From Acidobacteriota bacterium (GTDB lineage: Bacteria > Pseudomonadota > Alphaproteobacteria > Acetobacterales > Acetobacteraceae), in assembly GCA_903970435.1 (NCBI GenBank), contig CAJCIS010000025.1, positions 1 to 42,088 on the forward strand: a stretch of 42,088 nt of DNA. Reading direction: 5' to 3'. A program made the position numbers and the translations under genes. Below the pieces are notes generated by a model. It saw nothing but the letters and a program-made list of their open reading frames with translations, did not search any database and was not told the origin of the DNA. Of the stretch, positions 16,496 to 23,724 are shown piece by piece; within the stretch, counting starts at the first letter, position 1; each line of letters opens with the position of its first letter.

Positions 16496-16524
16496 TTGCG
16501 GGGGCGGCTCAGATTGCATACATC
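16496..16524 (+). promoter_or_regulatory. P450 promoter overlapped by operator-like site 5
   Basis: A candidate -35 box TTGCGG (16496-16501) is followed after 17 bases by TACATC (16519-16524) as a weak -10 box. That -10 lies inside ATTGCATACATC (16513-16524). A protein bound there would block RNA polymerase, which suits repression. The P450 start codon follows 33 bases later. Confidence 0.55.
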
Positions 16525-16557
16525 ATTGACCTCAATTAGCGTCCGGGAGAAAAAGAC

Positions 16558-17775
16558 GTGGCAGGCTTGACCAAGGTGAGCGCCGCGGCGCCGCCTGTGC
16601 TCGACATTGACCCGTTCGCGACCCGCTATCTCGAAAATCCGTATCACTTCCATGAAGTGCTTAGGGGCGCCGGCCCAATTGTGCATATTCCGAAATACGA
16701 CATGTATGCCGTAGGCCGATATGCTGAGGTGCAATCTGCCTTTGCCGATTGGAAGAACTTCTCGTCTGCGGCGGGTACCGGCCTAGGCCACGTGCAGAAG
16801 GGGAGTGCTTTGCGGACCCCTGGGCCAATCGTCGAAGCGGATCCGCCCGAGCACACTAAGTTGCGCTCCACCCTCAACCGCATCCTATCGCCGGCTGTGA
16901 TCCGCGGTTGGCGCGACGATTTTGAAGCAGAAGCGGAGCGTCGCGTCGCGGCGATTGTGCAACGAGGTGAGTTCGATGCGGTTACCGATTTGGTGGAACC
17001 GTTCATTCTGCGCGTGCTTCCCGATGCAATGGGGCTTGACGATGAGGGGCGCGAGAACCTGCTACCGATCGGTGATCTCACCGGCAACGCCCTGGGTCCC
17101 CGAAACGACCTTTTTATCGAGTCCGAGCGCAGGGTCGAACCACTTCTGCCTTGGTTTAACTCGAAGTTTGAACGTGCCGCAATGCTGCCCGGTGGCTTTG
17201 GCGAAAAAATATGGCAAGCCTCCGACACCGGCGACATAGAGACGGAAAAAGTGATGCCGCTCATCCGCACCTTCTTGCGTGGCGGCATCGATACCGGCGT
17301 GAGCGGGATTAGCAGCATGATTTGGCTGTTGGCCTGCAACCCCGAACAATGGTCCGCCCTCAAGGCGGAACCGAAATTGGTACGCCAGGCGTTCGATGAG
17401 GCATTAAGGCTCGAGACGCCAGCGCAATCGCTGTTTCGTACGACAAGGGGAAGTTTCGCGTTCGCAGGTTGCCAGCTCGATGATGATGTCAAGGTCATGT
17501 GCTGCCTGGCAGCAGCGAATCGTGATCCAGCGCAGTGGGCCGATGCAGACAATTACAATGTAAAGCGATCCACAATTGGCCATATCGCCTTCGGAACGGG
17601 CATTCACGTGTGCATCGGGCAGATGGTTGCACGTCTGGAGGGTGAGGCCATTCTTGCCGCCTTATTGCGCCACACCGAAATATTGGAGATGAATGGACCA
17701 GCCAGGCATAAACTCAGTAACACGGCGCGGCGGCTCGCAGCCCTGCCCATCCGTGTAGGGCGAAAAGCAAATTGA
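16558..17775 (+). CDS. Cytochrome P450 (CYP199-like class I)
   Basis: A 405-residue soluble P450. I-helix oxygen-activation motif GGIDT (242-246), ExxR Glu281-Arg284 in EALRLE, and heme ligand Cys352 in FGTGIHVCIGQMVARLE. C-helix PPEHTKLR (96-103) is also typical. The I-helix to C-terminus stretch resembles CYP199-type enzymes of Rhodopseudomonas and relatives, which hydroxylate or demethylate para-substituted benzoates; I infer this from memory, so subfamily and substrate remain open. The start is GTG at 16558 with GGGAGA about eight bases upstream. The stop TGA shares a base with the ATG of the ferredoxin gene, so electron carrier and oxygenase are translationally coupled. No ferredoxin reductase gene is in the window. 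Confidence 0.93.
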   Translation: MAGLTKVSAAAPPVLDIDPFATRYLENPYHFHEVLRGAGPIVHIPKYDMYAVGRYAEVQSAFADWKNFSSAAGTGLGHVQKGSALRTPGPIVEADPPEHTKLRSTLNRILSPAVIRGWRDDFEAEAERRVAAIVQRGEFDAVTDLVEPFILRVLPDAMGLDDEGRENLLPIGDLTGNALGPRNDLFIESERRVEPLLPWFNSKFERAAMLPGGFGEKIWQASDTGDIETEKVMPLIRTFLRGGIDTGVSGISSMIWLLACNPEQWSALKAEPKLVRQAFDEALRLETPAQSLFRTTRGSFAFAGCQLDDDVKVMCCLAAANRDPAQWADADNYNVKRSTIGHIAFGTGIHVCIGQMVARLEGEAILAALLRHTEILEMNGPARHKLSNTARRLAALPIRVGRKAN

Positions 17776-18098
17776 TGGTCGCTATCTCCTTTGTGGAGCC
17801 CGACGGGACTCGGAAAGAAGCCGTTGCAGCCGAGAGCGTTTCCGTAATGAGTGTGGCTCGCGCGAATGGCATAGGTGGTATTTTGGCCGAGTGCGGCGGA
17901 AATATGGCTTGCGGAACATGCCATGTTTATGTGCAGCAGAGTTACTTCAGTCGAATCCCCGAACCGGAAGAAATGGAAGATCAGATGCTGGACGCCACGG
18001 CCTCCGCACGGCAACCAAACAGTCGATTGTCCTGCCAGATAATCATCACTGCGGCGCTGGATGGCGTCGAGATCACTTGCCCCGAAAGCCAGATTTAG
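17775..18098 (+). CDS. [2Fe-2S] ferredoxin, putidaredoxin/adrenodoxin type
   Basis: 107 residues with the vertebrate-type cluster motif Cys40-x5-Cys46-x2-Cys49 (AECGGNMACGTCHVYV) and the fourth ligand Cys87 in SRLSCQI. These positions differ by only one from those of putidaredoxin as I recall them. It carries electrons from an NADH-dependent reductase to the P450 encoded immediately upstream, whose stop codon it overlaps (TGATG). Cytoplasmic. The reductase must be supplied from elsewhere in the genome. Confidence 0.94.
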   Translation: MVAISFVEPDGTRKEAVAAESVSVMSVARANGIGGILAECGGNMACGTCHVYVQQSYFSRIPEPEEMEDQMLDATASARQPNSRLSCQIIITAALDGVEITCPESQI

Positions 18099-18166
18099 TT
18101 GAAGGCGGCGATCTCGCGGTGCAATAAGGTTTTTGGACCGGGACCGACACTAGTTGGAGACTGCTA

Positions 18167-18679
18167 ATGGGCGAGCGGACATTGGAACAGCGTATTCTGG
18201 CGATCGAAGATCGGATAGCGATACAGGATGTGATCTCATCTGTTACGATGCACTCGGATATGGATGAACCAGAGGAAGCGCTTGCGTTATACGTCCCCAA
18301 TGCGCCGATCGACTACAGTTCGCAATTCGGCGCCGGCAGCCATAATATACCTGTCGAGGAACATCGAAGGCGAATTCAGGATCTCCTGCCCGGATTCGAG
18401 GCCAGATCCCACAAGATTTCAAATTTCCAGATCAAGATCGAAGGCGACACGGCAACATCTCGTTCGAACGTATGGGCTGTGCACGCGCTCGAATCCGAAG
18501 CATGGTTTGCTTATGGGATCTATTACCATAACCTAATACGCACGCCTGGTGGTTGGAAAATCAATTATCAAAGGGCCGTCGTTGTTTTTGAGGAGAACAA
18601 ACTTCTGCAGGAACGCGCTCGCGCGAACGTAGTTGCGAACCGTGAGGCGGCCGAGGCCGCTACCTCCCCTAAGACGTGA
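18167..18679 (+). CDS. SnoaL-like / nuclear transport factor 2 family protein (1)
   Basis: A 170-residue cone-shaped alpha+beta-barrel protein: an N-terminal helix with IEDRIAIQDVISSVTMHSDM, then DEPEEALALYVPNAPIDYS and a late sheet with GGWKINYQRAVVVFEEN. The SnoaL/NTF2 fold hosts isomerases, hydratases, hydroxylases and cyclases; no catalytic assignment is possible. It is clearly related to the protein at 20491-20988 (the same IAIQD, MHSD/LHSD, VEEHRR/VEDHRR and GWKI.YQRA signatures), so the two arose by duplication. It follows the ferredoxin gene by 68 bp and probably belongs to the P450 operon. Confidence 0.82.
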   Translation: MGERTLEQRILAIEDRIAIQDVISSVTMHSDMDEPEEALALYVPNAPIDYSSQFGAGSHNIPVEEHRRRIQDLLPGFEARSHKISNFQIKIEGDTATSRSNVWAVHALESEAWFAYGIYYHNLIRTPGGWKINYQRAVVVFEENKLLQERARANVVANREAAEAATSPKT

Positions 18680-18703
18680 ATAGGGGCCTAGAAACCCGCG
18701 AGG

Positions 18704-19429
18704 TTATTGTCTTGTCGTCGAATTGACCCCAACGTCGAAGCTGTAAGGCACCCTAAAACCCCCATCACAGCGGATATTTACGGCGTTCAAATAATCGTTC
18801 TCGCAGATGTGCAAGGCGAGTTTCGCGTCGAGCATGGGAGTCTGAGTCAAGCCAGGCAGTAATGCGTTAACAAGAACGTTCTGTGTCGCGAAGTCAAGCG
18901 CGGCAGAGCGTGTCATACCCACTACTCCATGTTTTGTTGCGGCATACGTGAACATGTTTAGATTGGCGCTATCGCCGGCTCTGGACGCCATGTTAACAAT
19001 TGATCCGCCTCCAGTTTTCAACATCTCAGGAATCTGATGCTTCATGCATAGCCAGATCGAACGCATGTTGATGTTATTGACCTGCTCCCACTCTTCGTTC
19101 GTGCAACTGACCGCGGTCGAATAGCCACCTGGTATGCCGGCATTGTTGAATGCCGCATCCAGAACGCCAAAAAGTTCGACAGTGCGGGCGACCATACCGG
19201 CGACAGCGCTCTCCGAAGTGACGTCTGCTTCGATGAATGCGAGCTGCCCGCCGAAACCCCTCAGTGCCTCGGCCAACGCCATGCCCCTTGCGACATCACA
19301 ATCGGCCATCATAACGGCCGCACCTTCGCGCAAAAGGAGTTCTGTCGCGGCCGCGCCTATTCCTGAGGCCGCGCCGGTTATAAGCACCACTTTGGCTGCC
19401 ATCAGGCCTTCATTAAAAACAGGCTCCAT
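18704..19429 (-). CDS. SDR family oxidoreductase (3), with a shortened C-terminal region
   Basis: 241 residues. The N-terminal half is a normal SDR: ITGAASGIG, FNNAGIPGG, NMASRAG with the Ser region and YAATKHGVVG with catalytic Tyr and Lys. After LPGLTQTPML the chain passes almost directly to NDYLNAVNIRCDGGF, so about 35 residues that normally hold the substrate-binding helix and the GRxxxPEE segment are absent, with no frameshift. It may have altered specificity or be inactive. The ATG at 19429 is used; MAAKVV at 19402 is an alternative. It is convergent with the SnoaL gene (24 bp apart) and divergent from the BadH-like SDR across operator-like site 6. Confidence 0.75.
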   Translation of the reverse strand: MEPVFNEGLMAAKVVLITGAASGIGAAATELLLREGAAVMMADCDVARGMALAEALRGFGGQLAFIEADVTSESAVAGMVARTVELFGVLDAAFNNAGIPGGYSTAVSCTNEEWEQVNNINMRSIWLCMKHQIPEMLKTGGGSIVNMASRAGDSANLNMFTYAATKHGVVGMTRSAALDFATQNVLVNALLPGLTQTPMLDAKLALHICENDYLNAVNIRCDGGFRVPYSFDVGVNSTTRQ

Positions 19430-19552
19430 CGCACGTTTTCTTCATTAAAGCGTCCTTCTGGCTTCATGATTCATGGCAACGACAAGTCCCTCGTTGCGGT
19501 CGCTTCCGTGGAGGGGCGGGGCGGCAGAAAATTTCAAGCAGGCTCGCACCAC

Positions 19553-19564
19553 AATGTATGCAAT
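19553..19564 (+). promoter_or_regulatory. Operator-like site 6 (AATGTATGCAAT)
   Basis: Core TGTATGCA at 19555-19562 in the 212-bp gap between the divergent SDR genes, 77 bases from the right gene and 123 from the left. One site may regulate both. Confidence 0.6.
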
Positions 19565-19641
19565 GCTTGCTTTGAAATGTAAAGGGTAGTAGACGACAGT
19601 CGCTATTATCGGCTTCGACCGAAGGCGCGGGAGGAAACAGC

Positions 19642-20418
19642 ATGGATAAATTGTCGGGCAAAGTTGCGATCGTCACCGGCGGTGCCTCGGGTATCGGGCG
19701 GGAAATTTGTCGTCAATTCGCCGCGGAGGGTTGCGCGGCGCTCGCGATCTTCGACGTGAATGAAGCCGGTGCGCGAGAAACTGTGGCGCTGATTGGCGAC
19801 ACCGCGACCAAATGTTTCGTGCACAAGGTTGATGTTGGTGACCTTGCCAATGTTGACGCGGCGGTAAAACAATTTGTTTCAGAAGCCGGGAACTCTCCCG
19901 ACATCCTGGTCAACAATGTCGGGTGGGATCTGCCGTTTCTCTTCATCGAAAGCCAGCCAGACTTCTGGGATAAGTTAATCCATGTAAATTACAAGGGCAC
20001 GCTCAACACGTGTTGGACGGTGCTGAAGCTGATGGTCCAAGCCGGGCGCGGTGGCCGCGTGATCAATTTTGCTTCCGACGCCGGCCGGCTCGGCGCGGGT
20101 CACGAAGCGGTTTACTCGGGATGCAAGGCCGCTGTCATCGGATTCACCAAGGCAATCGCGCGAGAACACTCAAAGCACAACATTCTCTGCAACGTTGTTA
20201 GCCCGGGTGCTACCAGGACTGCCGGCTACGACAACGTGAAATACAAGCGCGACGACCCAGACAAATTCGAAGAAAAGAACGTTCGGCAAATTCCGCTGCG
20301 CCGAATCGGCGAACCGGGGGAGGTTGCGCATATGGTGACTTTTTTTGCATCCGACGACGCGTCCTATATTCAGGGTCAGACGATCAGCGTTTCTGGCGGT
20401 GTAACAATGCTGGGCTGA
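19642..20418 (+). CDS. SDR family oxidoreductase (4), BadH-like hydroxyacyl-CoA dehydrogenase
   Basis: 258 residues: VTGGASGIG cofactor motif, ILVNNVGWDLPF, INFASDAGRLG with the catalytic Ser, AVYSGCKAAV with Tyr and Lys, and a terminal ISVSGGVTMLG. NNVGWD, the FASDAxR loop and the C-terminal SGG.TM.G resemble 2-hydroxycyclohexanecarboxyl-CoA dehydrogenase BadH and related hydroxyacyl-CoA dehydrogenases, so a hydroxyl-to-keto oxidation on an alicyclic or CoA-bound intermediate is plausible. It is followed by a SnoaL-like and a NIPSNAP-like gene in the same direction, a module parallel to the hmgA-SDR-NIPSNAP and P450-ferredoxin-SnoaL groups. Confidence 0.87.
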   Translation: MDKLSGKVAIVTGGASGIGREICRQFAAEGCAALAIFDVNEAGARETVALIGDTATKCFVHKVDVGDLANVDAAVKQFVSEAGNSPDILVNNVGWDLPFLFIESQPDFWDKLIHVNYKGTLNTCWTVLKLMVQAGRGGRVINFASDAGRLGAGHEAVYSGCKAAVIGFTKAIAREHSKHNILCNVVSPGATRTAGYDNVKYKRDDPDKFEEKNVRQIPLRRIGEPGEVAHMVTFFASDDASYIQGQTISVSGGVTMLG

Positions 20419-20490
20419 CCTAATCTGCCGCCAAGGTCTTCTGGGGAACAACGCCTAGCCAAGTCGGTGTGGCTACAAAGGGAGCGCAAA

Positions 20491-20988
20491 ATGGCCGATA
20501 CAGTGGATAAAGCTCTGACCGCGCTCAAAGATCGCATAGCGATCCAGGACATCATTTGCGCGGTCACCCTGCATTCCGATCTCGACGAACCCGAGAAGGC
20601 GTTGCGCCTATACGTTCCGGGCGCCGTAATTGATTACAGTGCGGTTTCGGGGCCGGACAGCCAGAATATTGCCGTCGAGGATCATCGGCGCAATCTCGCC
20701 ACCTTTCTGCCGGGTTTTGATAAGCGTCAGCACCAAACGACAAACTTCGAAATTGTGGTGAATGGCGATGAAGCGGCTACACGCGCGCAGGTGCGGGCGA
20801 TCCATACGATCGGCAGTGAAGTGTGGCTCGCGCATGGCACCTACCATCATCGGCTCGTTCGAACGCCGGACGGCTGGAAGATCACCTATCAGCGCGCTGA
20901 CTTGGTGCATCAGGAAGGCCAACATCTGGTGCCAATTGCAAAGCAGCGCGTGCTGGAACGCCAGGGCCACGTGGCGTCGGCGGCGTGA
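20491..20988 (+). CDS. SnoaL-like / nuclear transport factor 2 family protein (2)
   Basis: 165 residues, paralogous to the protein at 18167-18679: LKDRIAIQDIICAVTLHSDL, DEPEKALRLYVPGAVIDYS, VEDHRRNL and GWKITYQRADLVHQE. The fold is that of NTF2/SnoaL, a pocketed barrel often recruited for isomerisation or dehydration of ring compounds. Function not assignable. The ATG at 20491 has GGAG six bases upstream; an earlier in-frame GTG at 20467 is rejected because it would precede that site. It lies between the BadH-like SDR and the NIPSNAP-like gene, probably in one transcript. Confidence 0.82.
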   Translation: MADTVDKALTALKDRIAIQDIICAVTLHSDLDEPEKALRLYVPGAVIDYSAVSGPDSQNIAVEDHRRNLATFLPGFDKRQHQTTNFEIVVNGDEAATRAQVRAIHTIGSEVWLAHGTYHHRLVRTPDGWKITYQRADLVHQEGQHLVPIAKQRVLERQGHVASAA

Positions 20989-21013
20989 CGAACAGCCGCT
21001 GAGCACATCACCC

Positions 21014-21673
21014 ATGCTAATCGAATTGCGACGATATGCGGTTGCAAATGGGCAGATGCATAAGATGCACGAGCGCATGTCCGCCATGTTGCTGCCGCTG
21101 TTTGATGAACATAGTATTCCCAGACCGATCGCGATTTGGGAAAACCAGGAGGCCACTTCTACACTTACCTGGATGGTGCAGTGGCCGAGTTTTGAGATAC
21201 GCCAGGATGCCTGGGCTCGCTTTGCGCCTATCTTCGCCGCAGCGCGAAGGAAAGAAGGAACGCCCGAGTTTGTCTCGCGAACAACGTTGACTGTTATCGC
21301 ACCATGGCCGGAATCGACATTCGAATTTCACCGCATGCCTCCCGGATGCGAGACAGCTTGGCACGTGCAGCCCCGCATAGGATTCGGCATCGGTTTCATG
21401 GCGGCCTGCCGGGAGACCGCGTTCGACCGCTTTCGCAGTGCGGGTGTTACGCACGTAAACGGCTGCAACCTGCTATTCGGTGCGTTACCGCAAGCTCTGG
21501 TTATGCTCAGCTGGCCGAACGAAGTCACGCGCGCAGATGGCATGGCTGCTCTGGCCAAGGAATTTATCGGATCGACGCTCGAAGAAATGCTTCTGGGCGA
21601 CGAAACGACCTTCGGTCGCCGCGGCGAATGGGAGGATCTGGATCGTGCGTCGTATCTATATCACGATGCCTAG
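21014..21673 (+). CDS. NIPSNAP-like family protein (2)
   Basis: 219 residues starting MLIELRRYAVANGQMHKMHE, the usual NIPSNAP opening (a short beta strand, then a helix), followed by IPRPIAIWENQEATSTLTWM and a second barrel half beginning near FEFHRMP. This looks like two tandem ferredoxin-like barrel units. The ATG at 21014 is preferred because family members begin directly with this strand; earlier in-frame starts would run through the end of the SnoaL gene. Role unknown. A relative is encoded at 14096-14662. The gene is convergent with the SDR at 21741. Confidence 0.72.
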   Translation: MLIELRRYAVANGQMHKMHERMSAMLLPLFDEHSIPRPIAIWENQEATSTLTWMVQWPSFEIRQDAWARFAPIFAAARRKEGTPEFVSRTTLTVIAPWPESTFEFHRMPPGCETAWHVQPRIGFGIGFMAACRETAFDRFRSAGVTHVNGCNLLFGALPQALVMLSWPNEVTRADGMAALAKEFIGSTLEEMLLGDETTFGRRGEWEDLDRASYLYHDA

Positions 21674-21740
21674 GGACCCCCTACTGCGAAGGTCAGGGCC
21701 TTGCGACGACTCCTAAGAGTACGTTACGATAGAGACGCTC

Positions 21741-22517
21741 TTAGCGCGCAGTTTGAATCGCATCCATTACGTTATCTGCCATGTCGTCACAGGCTACCAG
21801 GCCCTCCGCCGCGTCGTAGGCCCGCCAAACATGCGCCGGCATATCATCCGCTGAAAGCAACGTGACAACGCCATCTGCAATAAAGCCAGGCGATTGCTGC
21901 TTGAACGACGCACGCACATCTTCAGGTGTCATTGGTGTGTCGACCGCACCGGGGCACAACACGTCAATGCGAACATTTTCGTGCATCAAAGTAGGCGCAA
22001 GTGCGCGAGCTAGGCCGAGCACCGCAAATTTTGTTGCTGTGTAGAATGGATCCATTGGCAGTGGCGTCAATGCTGCGCCCGATGCAATGACGATGACACG
22101 TGATAGGCCGGGCTGACCCAACAGCGCCATGATACCGAAAGTGACACCGTCAAAATTTACCGCCTTCACACGCGCGTAAGCCGCCTCGTTGAACCAATTT
22201 AGTGGCGAATCGAAGATCGGCGCACCCCTTGGGCGGCTCATTACGCCGGCGTTGAGGACTGCGACATCTATTCTTCCATGGCTCGCCACAATTTCACCGG
22301 TAACGCGCCGCCAATCCGCAGCCGAAGAAACGTCGAGCTTTCGAAATTCATGCGGGGAACCGAGGGCGCTGAAAACCTTCATACACTCTGCTGCGTCGAT
22401 ATCGAGTCCGACAGCCACCGCGCCGGACGCGACCAGCCGACGCGCACATTCCGCCCCAATGCCGCCGGCGGCACCGGTGACAATAACAACTTTGCCAGCG
22501 AGATTTGTGATAGCCAA
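21741..22517 (-). CDS. SDR family oxidoreductase (5)
   Basis: 258 residues: VIVTGAAGGIG cofactor motif, LNAGVMSRP in place of NNAG, IASGAALTPL with the Ser region, YTATKFAVLG with catalytic Tyr and Lys, and PGAVDTPMTPED. The C-terminus lacks the usual VDGG end and finishes with an alpha-helix, as in the divergent SDRs of catabolic clusters. The start is taken at TTG 22517 (preceded by AAGGTAG), since the frame upstream translates into low-complexity non-SDR sequence overlapping the alpha/beta hydrolase gene. It lies 37 bp after that gene and is probably co-transcribed. Confidence 0.82.
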   Translation of the reverse strand: MAITNLAGKVVIVTGAAGGIGAECARRLVASGAVAVGLDIDAAECMKVFSALGSPHEFRKLDVSSAADWRRVTGEIVASHGRIDVAVLNAGVMSRPRGAPIFDSPLNWFNEAAYARVKAVNFDGVTFGIMALLGQPGLSRVIVIASGAALTPLPMDPFYTATKFAVLGLARALAPTLMHENVRIDVLCPGAVDTPMTPEDVRASFKQQSPGFIADGVVTLLSADDMPAHVWRAYDAAEGLVACDDMADNVMDAIQTAR

Positions 22518-22554
22518 TTTATATCTACCTTGTATTGAAAGAACGCGTAAGTTG

Positions 22555-23517
22555 TTAATTGATTGAGGCGCGCATGAAGGCGCGTCGCAAGGCATCGTCG
22601 CGGTCGGCGTACAAACGCCGGGACACCGCGGCATCCGGTGCATGCCGGTCGAAGCCGTGGTGCGCCGCGGGATAAACATGCAGTTCCATCGGCACGCCAG
22701 CTGCAAGTAGGCGTTGCGCGTAGATAAGGTTCTCATCAACAAACAGATCTAGCTCGGCAGTCAGGATCGTGGCTGGCGCCAATCCCGCCAGATCCTTGGC
22801 GCGCGCCGGCGCGGCATAGGGCGACACCGTATCGGTTCCCGCCTCGTTGCCAACATAGGCTTTCCATGCGATCTGATTACTGGTGCGATTCCAGAGCTGC
22901 GGATCAGTCACGCGTAAACTTGATGGAGTTGTGTTCGCGTCATCGAGCATGGGGTAGATCAGCAACTGGTGGGCCACCTTAAACTCGGCTCGATCCCGAA
23001 TCAGCAATGCGAGTGCCGCGGTTGCTCCACCACCTGAGCTGGCTCCGCCAATGATAAGTTGATGCGAATTTACACCGAGCTGACTCGCATTCTCATACAC
23101 CCACTTGGCCACCGCATAACAATCCTCGATTGCTGCGGGGAACTGGTGTTCCGGCGCGCGGCGCCAATCTACCGAAAAAACAGCGCAGCCAACATCGCGC
23201 GCAATTCTCTCGCACCACGGATCATCAAGATCGGGTGATGTCAGAACGTAGCCACCACCCTGCACCCAGATGAGCGCGGGAAGAGGCGCTATGCTATTCC
23301 GTGGCCGGAACGCGCGAAACCGGGCTTTAGGGTTGTCGCCATGTCCAGGTGCGAAGTGGTCGGCGCGCTCGACTGTGGGATCGGGCGGCGCCGCGGCGAA
23401 TTTCCTGAAAACCTCAAGCAGCGCCCCGCGGGCCTTCGGCAAATCCGACAAATCAATGACCGGAGTGTTCCTGACGACAGCGTCGAGTTCGGGATCAAGT
23501 CGATCTAGGACTGGCAT
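22555..23517 (-). CDS. Alpha/beta hydrolase, hormone-sensitive-lipase family esterase
   Basis: 320 residues of the HSL (bacterial family IV) type: oxyanion QGGGY (86-90, in place of the canonical HGGG), nucleophile elbow GASSGGG with Ser160, acid residue in AELDLFVDE, and the catalytic His in PAAHHGFDRH. No secretion signal. Such enzymes hydrolyse esters of small to medium carboxylic acids and could cleave esters or lactones made by the adjacent Baeyer-Villiger enzyme. The His-to-Gln change in HGGG is unusual but tolerated in some members. It is the first gene of a unit with SDR (5), under a promoter carrying operator-like site 7. Confidence 0.88.
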   Translation of the reverse strand: MPVLDRLDPELDAVVRNTPVIDLSDLPKARGALLEVFRKFAAAPPDPTVERADHFAPGHGDNPKARFRAFRPRNSIAPLPALIWVQGGGYVLTSPDLDDPWCERIARDVGCAVFSVDWRRAPEHQFPAAIEDCYAVAKWVYENASQLGVNSHQLIIGGASSGGGATAALALLIRDRAEFKVAHQLLIYPMLDDANTTPSSLRVTDPQLWNRTSNQIAWKAYVGNEAGTDTVSPYAAPARAKDLAGLAPATILTAELDLFVDENLIYAQRLLAAGVPMELHVYPAAHHGFDRHAPDAAVSRRLYADRDDALRRAFMRASIN

Positions 23518-23641
23518 TGCCTCTAAATTCCTGTGAAGTCAATTCGGAAAATGCAAGGTAAGGAAGCGGCGCCAACTATCCTTTTCACCGCTCTTCTATC
23601 CAGCAGCATGCCGGTAGGGTGCCCGGATACCAAGGCTTCTA

Positions 23642-23671
23642 CATGTATGCATTTTTTCGCCAGAATGACAA
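23642..23671 (-). promoter_or_regulatory. Promoter of the HSL-type hydrolase overlapped by operator-like site 7
   Basis: On the minus strand TTGTCA (23671-23666) is followed after 18 bases by TACATG (23647-23642). The -10 lies in the motif AATGCATACATG (23653-23642). The start codon is 124 bases further on. The geometry matches the P450 and LuxE-like promoters. Confidence 0.55.
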
Positions 23672-23724
23672 GCCCGGCGACAGCTAGCCGTTGGGCTAAT
23701 TTGTGCCGCAGAAGCTTGTCAGAC

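Larger units (their letters stand above)
16178..16557. promoter_or_regulatory. Divergent control region between the CoA-transferase and P450 genes
   Basis: 380 bp without a convincing gene. It contains operator-like sites 4 and 5 and the P450 promoter; nothing else was recognised. Confidence 0.6.
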
